A stretch of DNA of 64,000 bases, from contig JANVCC010000146.1 in assembly GCA_025345505.1 (NCBI GenBank), forward strand, positions 4,468,511 through 4,532,510, in the 5' to 3' direction. The stretch is from Todiramphus chloris collaris (Eukaryota > Chordata > Aves > Coraciiformes > Alcedinidae). The notes beneath the pieces were generated by a model that was given only the letters and a program-made list of their open reading frames with translations, had not been told where the DNA came from and made no database searches. Position 1 is the first letter of the stretch; each line of letters begins with the position of its first letter. Made by a program: the position numbers and the translations under genes. Positions 12,028 through 23,929 of the stretch are shown here, one piece after another.

Positions 12028-12852
12028 ACTTCTTTTCAAAGTGATGATATTGATGGATGGGTAAGGTCCTGTACGTGTCAGCCACAAGATACACAAACAT
12101 GCTGCTCAGCGAGGGTAAGCCTGTGATGTCTATACAGTAGCGCTGATGTCTTACTCCATTGTTGAAGGGAGATGGCTTTTCAGCAGGTTGACAGTGCAGC
12201 TGCTGGGCTCTTTGGAAGCCCTTCTGTTTCCTCTTGCCTGTAGTCTCCCTGGGGAACAGCAGCACGGTGAGCCAGCATCTATAGCCATGCGGGCTCGAGG
12301 GCAAGAAGCATGCTTGCCAAGTAAGAGAGGTTTTCAGGGAATTTTGACAGCTGTGTCCATCTACTGCCTGACACTTCAGTAATGCTGAGGTGGGAAGAAG
12401 CTGGCAGACAGTCGGTTGTCACTGTCAGGCTGGGTGATGGATAGTTCTGTCTGCTGGGCTGCCCTGCAGCACTGAGGTGGGGAAAAGGTGACACAGGAGG
12501 GTGTGATGTCCAGGGTGAAGTCAGCTTTGGTGAATAGGGCATATGACCATCTCCAGCAACCACAGTCTGGCTTTTGGTGGTTAAACTGAAGAAGAGATTG
12601 TCAAAAGCAAGGCCCAGGGAACATTACACCAACTGTGGTTTTGGTCTGCCCAGGCTTAGACATCAGTTTAAACCATGTAAATACCATTTTAAACTCCAGT
12701 GCTCACAAACAGTATTACATTTGCTAGCCATTAATATAAGTCTGCCACTGAATGCTCCCTAAAGTTTCTTCTCACCTCTGGATTCTGGTGGTGCCAAAAG
12801 TCACTATCTCCATCAACATGGTGCCCCAGTAGACACTGTAAAACTGCACAAC

Positions 12853-12876
12853 GCAAAGCAAAGCAAAGCAAAGCAA
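12853..12876. repeat. (GCAAA)n short microsatellite
   Basis: About five copies of a GCAAA pentamer in a row, with no point changes. Too short to be informative beyond possible length polymorphism. Confidence 0.9.
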
Positions 12877-14059
12877 GCTTTCCTCAAAAAGCTACAGCCT
12901 CCATAAGCAAAAGCAGTGCAGGAGGGGATTGTAAAAGGCAGGAATATATGCAAAGCCACACAGTGGGAGGAGAATCAAGAACACCACCCAGGTCTTCAAA
13001 AGCTGGGGTCAAACCCAGCCAGCTGTGTGCACACAAATGCACGAACACAAATGCACATATACTACATGTATTCCTAGACAAAGTTAAATTAAAATGGAAT
13101 TCTGATTAAAATTGGGTAGTTATTGACATACTGAAATAATCTGAAAATCAATCTTACGAAAATTCAATGGCATGGTTAAGCTAAAAAGAAATCCAGACAG
13201 ATTATGATTCATCATACATTTAAAGTAACCTCCTGACTTCATCGCTGCACTGGGGTGATGCAAATTGCTTTGGTTAAGGCATTTTAGTGTTTCAGACCCA
13301 GAGTTATGTTTAGTGATACCATATTTTTTAAAAACAAGATTTTCCTAATTTGACTGGGTCAGGTTCCAAACTTCTTTGTATTAGGTTCACATTTGCCACT
13401 AACTTCTAGATACTTCTTGCAGATTTCAGGAAAAGTGAAGTCAGTTGTTGGTTCGTATTTCACACTTGGGAACGACAGGAAAACAGAGATCTTGCACATA
13501 TTAATATTCTGGCCTGGAAACATTCTGGTCTAATCCAAAACTTCCTCTCGGAGCTTTTTGCTTTGGGTGTGAGCAATCGCAGAGACTACTCCATTGCTCA
13601 AGCCATCAGGAGCCCAAAGAACACACATTACATAGCACTGAAAGTCCTCTAGTTTACAGGTAAAAGCCACTTGAGCCTCCCTCCACCCAGATCTTCACAA
13701 GATCAGACAGACCCTGTGCCTACAGCAGAAGGAGGGTCTATAACCCAACGAAACCAGAGCCAGTACAGCCTGGCTGGCCTTGCCAGTTTTGAGGGTGCCT
13801 GGAGAATAACTCAGGGCATGGAATCAGCTGGTCCTAAGCCCTACCTCAGAGCAATATATGATCACGATTTCAGCAATCACGGCATACATCAGTAGAAGCA
13901 AGTATTTGTGTCACGAGGAGGAAGATCAAGTGTCCAACCACAAACATCTAGCGGAGAAAGTGATATTTAAGTTTCCTTATTAACACATTGATTTCTTGAG
14001 TAAAGAAATCCATTCCGTCAGCCCTACAACTGCTTTCTGTAGCCCCACACTGTTTCCAG

Positions 14060-14345
14060 GACTCATTTCCCCAGTGCTTTGAATTACACCGTGCTGCAAT
14101 TCAACGTTAATCAGCGAGAGGCCTCACAAAGAGGCAGCCACCTTTCAGGGGAACTTCAAGGGATTGTAAGCTTGTAAAGACCAATTTTATCAGCATTGAA
14201 TGTAATACATCTCAAGTTCTTTTCCAGAAAGCAAATGACTTTGAAATGTTCTCTTCATCTGACGCAGTTATCTGGCATCTATTTACATGCAAATATAATA
14301 AATTGGCATTTACAGTTAAAGACAAGATCACTCTAAACTGGCTCT
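14060..14345. promoter_or_regulatory. Candidate conserved non-coding element with octamer (POU) word
   Basis: Rich in homeodomain-type words: TTCAACGTTAATCAGCG around 14100-14117 and a perfect POU octamer ATGCAAAT at 14287-14294. TTATCAGCATTGAATG lies between them. The sequence retains several CpG in an AT-rich setting and has no repeat homology. Calling it an enhancer is inference from texture only. Confidence 0.25.
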
Positions 14346-14368
14346 CATGGAATTGGATTCCTCTTAGC

Positions 14369-14430
14369 ATTCTTTTTTTGTTGGTTTGGGTTTTTGTGGG
14401 CTTTTTTTGGGTTGGGCTTTTTTTTCCTTT
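14369..14430. repeat. T/G-rich low-complexity tract
   Basis: Runs of T broken by GG or GGG (TTGGTTTGGG, TTTTTTTGGGTTGGGC). It opens a hydrophobic-looking Phe/Leu/Val/Trp reading frame on plus that is a composition artefact rather than a membrane protein. Confidence 0.85.
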
Positions 14431-14510
14431 AAATAAAATTATTCTAAAAATATTTTAGCATGTATCAGATCCATGCTGAACAGGTCAGGCCAGGTCAGTG
14501 AGTCTTGGAA

Positions 14511-14538
14511 AGGCAAATAGTACCAGGCAAATAGTACC
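14511..14538. repeat. Two-copy 14-bp tandem duplication
   Basis: The unit AGGCAAATAGTACC at 14511-14524 is repeated exactly at 14525-14538. A related short doublet, CAGGTCAGGCCAGGTCAG, lies just upstream at about 14481-14498. Slippage is the likely origin. Confidence 0.85.
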
Positions 14539-15069
14539 AGTCAAACCATTTTGACTCATTTGGACAGACAAATGGCTGATCTGTCTTTAGGCTGATCCAG
14601 TTTCCATCAAGTTCAAAATAAGGGGATGCAAACCAAGGACATCCTTCCTCATCATTATACATTTACTTTATTCAGCACACTCCTCCCCTCATGCCTCTAT
14701 GGAAATATATATTAAATAGACTAAGTTTTCCAACCATAATAATTCACTTGTAAACTTCTAGGAAATTCCATTAGTACAAGCTTGCCTTTAATTTAGCTTC
14801 ACAACATCTGGTGAACAGAACAATAGCATCACTCACAAAGAACCTTTCAAGTTGAACTTCTAGTAGGTTTTTAGGGAAGACGGAGGGACATCGTGGGAGA
14901 GCTGAACACTGATCAGCACACAGCAAAAGTTGCAAATCACCCCAGGAACTGCAGCATGATTAAAACTACTTCATAATTTTTTTGCCTCTAATCCATGACA
15001 GCTGATAGAATTGGTAGCACGACGAAACAGCCTCATCTGTCAAGAGTAGTACAAAGCCTTGTGTACAAA

Positions 15070-15130
15070 GGGCCAGTTTTGCTCCCATTGAAATAAATCA
15101 CAAAACTCCCTTTGTCTTCAATAAGACATA
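15070..15130. repeat. Ancient palindromic interspersed repeat fragment
   Basis: Contains TTTTGCTCCCATTGAAATAAA followed by CAAAACTCCCTTTGTCTTCA. These are two diverged arms of a motif I recall from many sauropsid genomes, where CTCCCATTGACTTCAATGGGAG-like arms surround a CAAAACTCCC core. A second likely copy is at 18589-18643. The family name is not certain (probably an old non-autonomous DNA element). Confidence 0.42.
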
Positions 15131-15134
15131 ATTT

Positions 15135-18100
15135 AAATTCTAAGTCTTGTCAATGGCATGGTTTGAAGGTTTGCCATAATGTCTTCCTTTACATCCTCAA
15201 GCTCCTGAAAAAACCCCATACAGATAACATACATGGTGAGACTGGGACACCTTCCACCCCACCCCTAGCACTACTGCACAATTGTCCCAGTCCTGTTCTG
15301 CTGCTAAGTGACAACCTCTGTGTTAAATGCTTTTTCACTACAGCAATAATTTATTCATTATTGTTAACTTAACCCACACCAGCCTGAGGAATTCCAGAGC
15401 AATAGCGCAATTCAAGCTTACATCTGATCCAACCTCCCAGCTGCAAAAAAAAGAAACCAGCTCCATGTTCCACACAGTTCCTTTAAAAACCAGACTAAAA
15501 TATGAATTAATGTTTCTATGCTTATCTGTTCCTTTAGTGTTGTTCAGTCTTCCTGGCTAGGACAGTTCCATATACATTTAAAATATCAATCTAATCTGCC
15601 CGAAGAGCTATTGATTTATCAGCTCCATCTCAGTGTCTCTATTGAATGTCTTCAGAAATCTGCCAAATATGTCTATCCTTTCCACTGCTTCTATCAGTCC
15701 TCTAGCCTCAATGTCAGCTCATCTATTGATCTGAAAGCAGTTCTGGTCTTCCAGTCTACTAGCTCGCTCTCCTCTCTTCATGTTGTAGATGCACGTGTAA
15801 TTGGCGCATAAAATTTAAGGGTAATACTAGTGCTCCCTTCCCAATAACATTATTCTTAACAGTCCACTTCCTCTGAAATGAAATGTATGCAGTGAAACCA
15901 AAGGCTGGGGGGTACACAGCATGGACAAAGACAGAGAATAATTTTAAAAATGTATATAAAATAAAGAAGGAAAAAGAGTATCTTCCCCCCAGTGAATATG
16001 GTTATTATTAATGTCGGTGAGCATTCTGAAACGCAGCCTAAATTTGCTGGGGATTCAGTTTCCACTAAAAGTCAAAAGAAGCTCAGAACTTCCTCAGCCT
16101 ACCTTGTTTCAGCTCCATGTGCTAGAGCTGATCCCATCCTTTCTCCATTAGCCCAACCCAAGGCCCTTTGTCTAGAAACCTTGAGACATACTCATCTTTC
16201 TGTCCACACACTACACATGTAGATCAATTCTGAAAAGATAATTCCACCACAACTCATGCAAAACATGCAAAAAATATACTAAGTGACAACTTGAGGAATA
16301 AAGAGTCACCCATTCCACCAGCAATTGGCTGCTATTGGTGAGTGCAATTTATCTATAATTAATGATTATTCCCTGCTTGCTGAAGTGTTCCAGTCACCTA
16401 CTGCTTGTCTAACAAACTTGTGCAAGAGCACAAGGCAGAAAGGGGAGCTGTCATTTGTTCCCATCTGTGCTGCTTTGTGCAGTCAGTGACATCTGGAAAC
16501 TTGACACAGCAGAACACCACGGCAATCCCCAGCAGAAACAAGCAGCTCCCATTTACAGGCTGTCTTTCATACAGTATTCTGCTGATAACAGAGGAGTGAC
16601 TTGAGGAACCAGCTGACAGGCAAACAAACTTGGCTTAAGCTCTCTTTCCAAATTCCATTTTAATGTTCAATGCTTGGCTTCATTAGGAGTCCAAAGTCTT
16701 TTGAAACTGGAATTCAGCTACCAGATTTTTCACTAGTGGGATTTCCTATGAGCAAATACCGTATGAAAGCAGAGTTCATTTCAAGGAAGTATTTCACAAG
16801 CCTATTAATTACTCTGCGTGCAAACATGCAGAGAGGAGACAATCACTTGGGTAATCTCCCCACCAACCCTGTTGCTAGAAGAGCATGCACTTTGGGGAAC
16901 TCTAACTTGGGCTGGCAAAAAGTATCGGTATAAGCACTGTGTTTATTTAAAACCAGCAAAGTCTGTGCCCTACTGTGTCTGTCTTGGGGACCTAAATAAA
17001 CCTAAAAGTACCTGGAGCTGTTGGAATACGAAACAATAAACTTTATTAAATTACAGAACAAACGTTTATAAAAGTGAAAATTAATCAACTTCTGCTTCTA
17101 AACCCCACTGAACAACTGCTTTTACTAGACAGAAATGTAACATGCTCAGGAATTAACTATGAAATGTGCTGTTGATATTTCAGTTTCATCTATGTATACT
17201 TAAGATTTCCCAGATAAGAACACTGAATGAGGACACTGTATTCATGGCTGTGTTTTCTCTTACTTTTTTTAAACCCAGTTATGTTACACAGATAAAAATT
17301 TTAATGCAGACTCAGTCATACTTGTATAAAGATTACTTGCTCTGGCATAATTATGTCACTATGAATTCAGAACCAAACACGTCTTTAGAAGGGAACCAGA
17401 TACAACCTGATAGAAAAATTTGAACAACATTATGAAAGTAGAAGTGACCAGGAGATAAATATTTACATTGCATTTGCAGTGCAAGGAAAACAAATTGTTA
17501 ACATCTGAGTTGCTCTATCTTCTGTGATCATAAGTCATAGAAAGTGGAGAAGAAATCTGGAAAACAAAAGCTTCAAGGTGTCAGCAAAATAGAAAAAGCA
17601 GCAATAGTAATGGAGGATTTCAGGCCCAGAGCCCAGGCAGGAGTCTGAAGCAGAAGGAAGTGTTGTGCAAAGCTTTGCAGAATCACCCCTGCAAAAGGTT
17701 CCCTTTGATGGTTTATTTACAAATCAGAATTAGTGTCATAGATATTTTACCTTTTAAAAAGCTGTTCCTCTGCTCCTGCTGAGAGGGGCAGCACAAAGCC
17801 TGGTCCCAGAAGGAGGCAGAGTGCTAGGCTCTCCTGTGAGTACACTCAACTACATATAGGTCCAAGTCAGAATGGATAATTTTTGAATATTTGCCTTTTT
17901 TTTTTACTCTTTGTGGTTTATGACACCCACTTTGAAAACAGAAAATAACATTCTTTTCCCCTTTTCCAAGCATTCATGACAGGACCCTCGACCCTATTCC
18001 TGGTTCTCCCCTTGGCAGGGGGGTCCATTCAGTCAACGGCAGAGTGACAGCAGCACAGCAATGCAGGGGGGCACAGCCCTGCCCAGCCACCTTTGCTGCC

Positions 18101-18585
18101 TCTGGTGAATCTGTGCTCCCACACCACATCCTATAAAAAAAGGCTACCCAAGGGTCACTGGACTTATACTCGGAAGGTGGCAGAACTGAAATCCGAGACT
18201 AGGTTTCCCAAGTCCAAGGTTTCTATTTGTTGCTGCATCATCTTTCCATTTTACCAGCTAAACTTCCTCAAGTCACTTCACCTTTCTGGTTTTAGTCTGG
18301 CAGCTCCAAAAAGGGAACACATTTCCCTGAGATACACAACTAACAGAAGAGGCAGCTGCCCATGAAAAAACCTGAAGGCATCTGTGTATGGGATAAACCT
18401 TTTGTTTATCTTTGTGTGGATTCTAGGAGTTGGTAAGAACATGCCCCAAGTGAATTACCCTGTTATTGTAAGGTAATGCAGCTAATGCTGCAAACCTGAT
18501 TGGACATGAGTACAATCAATAGATATAAGCAGAAGCAGCAGCCAGATTTGTTGAATAAATGAATTCTTGCAAGTTACGTGCTCAG
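15135..18585. other. Gene-free stretch, nothing recognised
   Basis: Mostly AT-rich unique DNA. A short island at 16320-16400 has GCAATTGGCTGCTATTGG and ATAATTAATGATTATT words that resemble regulatory sequence. No repeat family or exon recognised. Confidence 0.5.
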
Positions 18586-18588
18586 CTG

Positions 18589-18643
18589 CTCCATCAATGA
18601 CAAAACTCCCATCGATTTCAGTGGGAAGTAGGATCAGGCCCTG
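18589..18643. repeat. Ancient palindromic interspersed repeat fragment (second copy)
   Basis: Reads ACAAAACTCCCATCGATTTC then AGTGGGAAGTAGGATCAGGCC. This is close to a recurrent sauropsid repeat word, CAAAACTCCCATTGACTTCA followed by ATGGGAGTAGGATCAGGCC. The better preserved of the two copies in this window. Family not named with confidence. Confidence 0.5.
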
Positions 18644-18710
18644 ATTTCTGACACTGCTGATACCAGGAGTCTGTTATATAACAGGTAATACAGAATTAGT
18701 TAGAATTTAC

Positions 18711-18731
18711 AAAAAATAAAATAAAATAAAA
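18711..18731. repeat. (AAAAT)n short microsatellite
   Basis: Four AAAAT/AAATA units in a row. Simple low-complexity sequence. Confidence 0.85.
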
Positions 18732-18734
18732 TAC

Positions 18735-20375
18735 ACTTCTTTCTCTGCCCCAAAACCCTCTAGACCCCTGCCCTACAATTCATCATCTCTATTATTAATC
18801 TTTCCCCCAAACTGTAAAGCAACAGAGCAGAATGGCAGTGCTGGCTTTCCTGTTGAGATCTCACAGCTCTCAGTAATGAACTTACTAGACGCATTGGGGT
18901 GTTTCAGGAGTATAGTAGGTTGCAGACTAAGGGCTTTCCTTTAAATGTTATTTTATGTTTCTGCCTCACACAAAAGTAATGTATTTATACCAGCATCTTT
19001 GGCTCTTTCTTTGTTTGGTGGGGTTTTTTTTTAAGTGCTTGTTTATACTCCTTTAGTGATAGCTCCAAACTGACAAACATGGGCTGCCCACTTCATCAGC
19101 CAAAAGAGACTTTAAACCCAAGATGAATCAACTTGCATATTGTGAAGATTTACTCCACCTTACAGGTCAAGCATCCTTGGGGCTACAGAAATCTTGACTT
19201 GTGCCCTGAAACTGCTCCTTCCACAGAAGCTGGAGGTCAATACAGACAAACACCACGGGCTAATGCCAGCCAACAGTCACTTACCTTTGTAGACATAACT
19301 ATGTCGAGGTATAAGTTACATCCCTGTTTAAATGGGTGTAAACCTAGAATAGTTACTTTCTCTTTAGCTTTCTACCTTTGCCAATGAAAACAATTCCAGA
19401 CTATGAGTGCTTCCACAGCTTGCTGTATGTAGAATTTGGAGGAAAAAGAGTGTAAAAGAAGAGACATTGTTACTATTACCTGCCGAGCCGATCACTAATT
19501 GAATAACAAGGGGATGAAATAAAGGCATGTAATTTTGTCAGGTGAGAAGAAGAAACCTCAGAGAGAAAGTTCCAAGCCACAATTCAGAATACAGCTTCAC
19601 AAACAGAAACACTCTTCTCCAACTTACAACCTCCCTCTTGCTGACATAAAAGCATCTCTGTAGCAACTGTAGAAATCGACCCCCTGAAAGATCAAAGTCA
19701 CTCTACTCCTCAGCTGTCTAACACAATGCAACGACCAGAGCAAACCTGGAGTTAACGAGGAATCCTCAAGCAATAGGATGCAGCAGATACACAAGAGTAA
19801 CAGAGCACTGAAGGACCACCAGTGTGTTGGATCAACAAAACAAGACACCTCTTTTATTGAGAAGTCTTTCATGACCACAGCAAACCTGTCCTAAAATGCA
19901 TTAAGTATTACATCCATCAAATGCTGCAGTTGATGAAAAACAAGTTTAGGGCAGATATTTGAAAAGAGCATCAACCAAATCATTCCTAAATAGAACTCCC
20001 ATCAAGTTCATTACAAGCTGAGTTTGGGTAAATGTGAACATTTCTGAAAATCTTTTGACATTCAAAAGCAATTCAGAAATACCCAACGCTAGAAACCTAC
20101 ATTTTTATACTTATTTTAATGTTATTTGACATTTCCCTTGTTCTTTTATTGGTTTTTCTTTTTAAGTTATCAGATCTTGCTAGGAAAAAATCATCTGGAA
20201 GCAGTGTGAATGTGAAGTAAATGGGGTACAAAAATAGAGGCCAATAACACACTTTGTACTATCCCTGGGGCACAAGGAGATGTGTCCAGCAGCGTTTGGA
20301 TTACAAATAACATTCTGAAGCAATAAGAATTACCCCAAACCATCAAAATGCAGTTACTTTAATTCACAGTTCTAA
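18735..20375. other. Gene-free stretch, nothing recognised
   Basis: Unique AT-rich DNA with short chance frames on both strands. No repeat family, exon or regulatory island can be supported. Confidence 0.5.
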
Positions 20376-20389
20376 TGTATTTATTTATT

Positions 20390-20580
20390 TCAATTAGACC
20401 GCGATGGCTTTAGTTCATTACCTAGTTAATAAAGTGAATTAGATACTGTTAGTGCAGCACTGAGCGCTTGTGCTTTCTGTTTTTCCTAACAGTGTCCAAG
20501 ATGTATTTGTTAGCAAACTGACGCTGTTTGCATGGAGAGACTCAGCAACAGCCTGACATGTATTAATAACATGATGGGTC
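20390..20580. promoter_or_regulatory. Candidate conserved non-coding element
   Basis: Repeat-free segment with words typical of deeply conserved vertebrate elements: GACCGCGATGGC, TTCATTACCTAGTTAATAAA, AACTGACGCTGTTTGCATGG and GACATGTATTAATAACATG. CpG is retained in an otherwise AT-rich setting. The claim is by texture only. Confidence 0.25.
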
Positions 20581-21433
20581 AGGTTTTGATTCTTTTCTTG
20601 CCCCTAGGAAGGGGCCAACAACTAGAAGCAATTCCACCATTTCAGGGAAAGAAATTCCTTAAGGATTAAGCATGACCAGCCAGTACTTTGAAAAACACAT
20701 CTGTTTTTGTCACCACAAAACAATATTCTACTGCAGACTTTTTACAATATACTGGAACAGCAGAAAGGTTTTGCTGCAGAACAGGTGTTATCTTTCTGAG
20801 AGTTTGTCTTATCTACACCCTCATACTGGAGGGTAAACCACAGAAAACCAACAGGATCTGAATAAAATCTCCAGGTGCAAGAATGTGGCTTGCTTTAAAG
20901 AAGTCCCCATACCAAAGTCATGGAGATGCATGACTTCCTACACAGCTACACTTGATGTATTTGGCTTTTGGTTATCTTCTGGAGCTCAAACACTTGGTTA
21001 TACCAGAAAACAGATACTTTTTCTGAATGAAAGACTCCTTTTGAGAACAATTTTTCTAGTAGAGATAGAGTTCAGTGCATGGAAATTTATTTTAATCTGC
21101 TTTGTGTAGTGATGGACAAAAGTAGCTCACCCCTAGGAATAAGAGGGTATCGGGAAGGTCTTACATAACATAATCAGGTATATAGGAAAAGGAAACAGAA
21201 TTTAGACAAGAGCCTGAAAATGTTATGACAACCTTTGTCAGGCTGAATTTGCACATTTTTAAAATCAATCTTATTTCTTCAGACACACTACTTACATGAG
21301 ATTTCCTTCTTTTTAATTATTATACACACAACACAAGCACAGTTCCTTCATATTTACCTTCTTCTTGGATGTGCAAGAACTTGAAATGGGCTCAGAGGTT
21401 CTTTGATGGAAGCCTGGACACAGAGAAAATGAA

Positions 21434-21450
21434 GGGGGGGGGGGGGGGGG
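21434..21450. repeat. G17 homopolymer
   Basis: Seventeen consecutive G between GAA and CGCAGAG. A strong candidate for sequencing length error, polymorphism and G-quadruplex-like secondary structure. Confidence 0.95.
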
Positions 21451-22346
21451 CGCAGAGAGAAACTCTTATTTATCTCTATCTATTAGACTCTTTGGAACAT
21501 TAAAAGAGCATTAAAAATGGATCTACAACCTATAGATTACCAGGAACTATAGAGAGTGGATGTGAGTTTTCTCTCTGTAATCCATCCTACAGCCTTGGGA
21601 GGGTCCATGACAGTTCTACCCCTTCTGTGCCAGTTCATGGGGTCTTCTCCCTTCCTCCGCTTCTTCCTCTAAACACTCCCATATCCACACACACTCATTT
21701 TGCCCTCCGAACTGAAGCAATGACCCATTCCTTGTGATTAAATTAGCGTAAGTAATAAGATATCATAGAGATGATTGATTTCCCCAGCAATAGTTATTAA
21801 CCAGCTCAATTCAGAGAAAAGCAGAGCCATTATTCTAAACATTGATTCCTGCACAGGACTGCAGGAGAGGAGTGTGCTCAGATGAATGTAGTGTGCATGC
21901 AAACAACTTGGTCCAAAAAAAAGAAAAAGGGAGGCTCCCCTTCCCATCTGGCTACACGGAATCACTTTCTCCTTAGAAAGCCAGAGACGCGTAAGGTGAT
22001 AAAAGAGGACTATGTGAGAGTCTTGCTGAAGTTGCCACAATTATAAATTTAGTTCAAGGGGGCAGAGATTGAAATTTGCTTCACGCAGGCAGCAGCCATT
22101 TCGGACTTCAGGGTAATAAAACTGGGGAGCTTCACCTATTTTCCCATGGCTGACTCTTCTAGTAACAGACACAGCTGGCACCACTGCATCTCTCGGAGAG
22201 CATCCATCATTCCAATCTGTCCATGATCATCCAAACATGGACACTTGGCCTCTGCAAACACCTGATGGAACACCAGGCTTACTAGTCACAGACTTGATCT
22301 CTTCTTTTGCACCCACTCTTCCTTTTGTGAACCAAAACCTCCTGTT

Positions 22347-22961
22347 ATGATCCCTCCTACCGTCTTCAGCTTTCTTTCTCAGATGCTTTCTGCAGGATTT
22401 CATGCCACACACCACCACAGCATGGATGACTGTGGACTGAATTCGCCATTTCACTATAAAGTAGTGGTATTGGCTCTCCAAGTCATGAAGGACAAATTCT
22501 TCTGTAGTATTCAGGGTCCAGAGATAAAATGCCAGTCTTCTAGCTTATATTCAGAGCCAGGAGCAACTGCTTTTGATCTTTCTCTCAATCTTTCATCATC
22601 ATTATCTCACCTGCTTGGCATCAGTGTGAGGAAACCCACAGACACTTTTCTTGGAGTTCTCAATGACAAGACCTCACTGAACATGGAAAGACCACATCAG
22701 CACATAAAAGCACTTCTCCCGCTTTCCACAAATGCTGCCTTGAGTCTCCTGCCATCCTGCTTCTTCCCGGGCTCAAGCATCTTTCCCTATACAAGCAGGA
22801 TAGCAACAAGCTTCTCAGGGCTGTGCTTCATGTCTGAGAAGCTGGCACCCACCTGTCAGTTATTGACTCAAGACTGGGTTGTAATCACCATTGACTTCTC
22901 TAGCAAAGCCTCACCAAGATTCAGCATGCAAGTGTTCCTCTGCAAGGTCCTAAGGCCCTGA
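22347..22961 (+). CDS. Unproven 204-codon open frame, no recognised family
   Basis: The longest uninterrupted ATG frame in the window. It begins MIPPTVFSFLSQM and ends CKVLRP. No signal peptide, zinc-binding pattern or transmembrane block is clear. The region is not obviously low in complexity and is not CR1 or LTR. I see no convincing splice acceptor/donor pair or polyadenylation pattern tied to it. At this base composition one frame of this length in 64 kb on two strands is uncommon but not extraordinary. It could be chance, a decayed retrocopy or a lineage-specific transcript. I would not annotate it as a gene without expression or conservation evidence. Confidence 0.12.
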   Translation: MIPPTVFSFLSQMLSAGFHATHHHSMDDCGLNSPFHYKVVVLALQVMKDKFFCSIQGPEIKCQSSSLYSEPGATAFDLSLNLSSSLSHLLGISVRKPTDTFLGVLNDKTSLNMERPHQHIKALLPLSTNAALSLLPSCFFPGSSIFPYTSRIATSFSGLCFMSEKLAPTCQLLTQDWVVITIDFSSKASPRFSMQVFLCKVLRP

Positions 22962-23394
22962 GAACCAGGAAAGACCTGCCTTCTTACAGGAGAGGTACCC
23001 AGATGTCTCTCTCACAGCTACACACTGAACTCTTTCAAAGAGAACATTCAAGCCATAAAATCTTCCTGCAACTACTGGTATGGTTGCCATAAGGTAGAAG
23101 AAGCCAGAAGAACAAGAGACACTAACTCCCTGCACCAAAGAGAACATATTTTCTTTATCAAATTAATCTTCTTGTTATCACCCCTAGAACAGAAGAGGAA
23201 GAGTCTAGCTGTAGGTTCAAGACAAAAGCATAAAAACAATCCTGGGGCTCCGGGTCCATAAGGAAGGGGTTCAGGGAAAAGCAACAAAAGCCAGGGAAGG
23301 CACACAGTGATTCTCCTTCTAGAGAACCAAAATACTCTCCAAGCTCCTGACCATGTCCAGAACATGGGCTTCTTAAGCCAGTAGGATTTTATTG

Positions 23395-23600
23395 TATTTA
23401 ATAATCCTAGATAGATTTTTCTTCCATTAAATAATCTGGAAGCTTTTTGAGCCCGCATGAACTTTTTAGGATCTGTGACCCGCTGTGGCAAAGAGTTGCA
23501 TAGCTTAAATCGTTTTTTGAGGAATAACTTGTATCTGTTTATTTTGAACTTTTTTCAACAGTTATCTCATTTGAAGCCCTCCTGGTTCTTGTAAGGCAGC
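23395..23600 (-). mobile_element. Ancient CR1/L3-type LINE fragment
   Basis: The plus strand carries diverged antisense words of the old amniote CR1/L3 group. In order these are AAGCTTTTTGAGCCCGC, GTGGCAAAGAGTTGCATAGC, GAGGAATAACTTGTATCTG and TTTATTTTGAAC, then TCATTTGAAGCCCTCCTGG and TTCTTGT. The expected ancestral pattern is a GTGGCAATGAGTTCCACA word, then GAAGAAGTACTTCCTTT, a run near TTTGTTTTAAACC, and a CCCCCTGGTTCTTGT word. The order and spacing match while identity is low, so this is much older than the other CR1 copies. The element is on minus. No coding capacity remains. Confidence 0.7.
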
Positions 23601-23929
23601 TGGAACCGGAACTTACTATGTGGAGGGGAAAGTCAAGCATATTAAATGACACAAAAAATACATAGTGTGGGTAACCTCAAGAAAGTAGAGTGGTACAAAC
23701 TACAGAGAAAACTATGATAGAAGTCAGAAGGAAGTTTGTAGAGCCAGTGAATGAAGCAGTCATACATTCGAGCTGTAAGAAACACTAAAGAGCAACAAAT
23801 AGCCTCACAGTAGTTCAATTATACTGCCATCAGTTTCAGTTCTGGTCCAAATAGCTCTCTCCTCTTCTAGAATTCAAAATGAGATGTATTACACTTTAAA
23901 GAATCTGTGAGAGTGTATGGGTGCCTATG

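Larger units (their letters stand above)
8660..14060. other. Gene-free stretch, low-complexity tracts only
   Basis: Unique DNA of mixed composition; 11.4-12.5 kb is more GC-rich than its surroundings. It holds a C13 run at 12015-12027 and a short (GCAAA)n array at 12853-12876. Short open frames occur on both strands but none shows a known domain, signal peptide or splice pairing. Confidence 0.5.

Noticed and set aside
14246-14458. Hydrophobic frame resembling a membrane protein
   Set aside because: Translation of a T/G-rich tract; no support as a gene.
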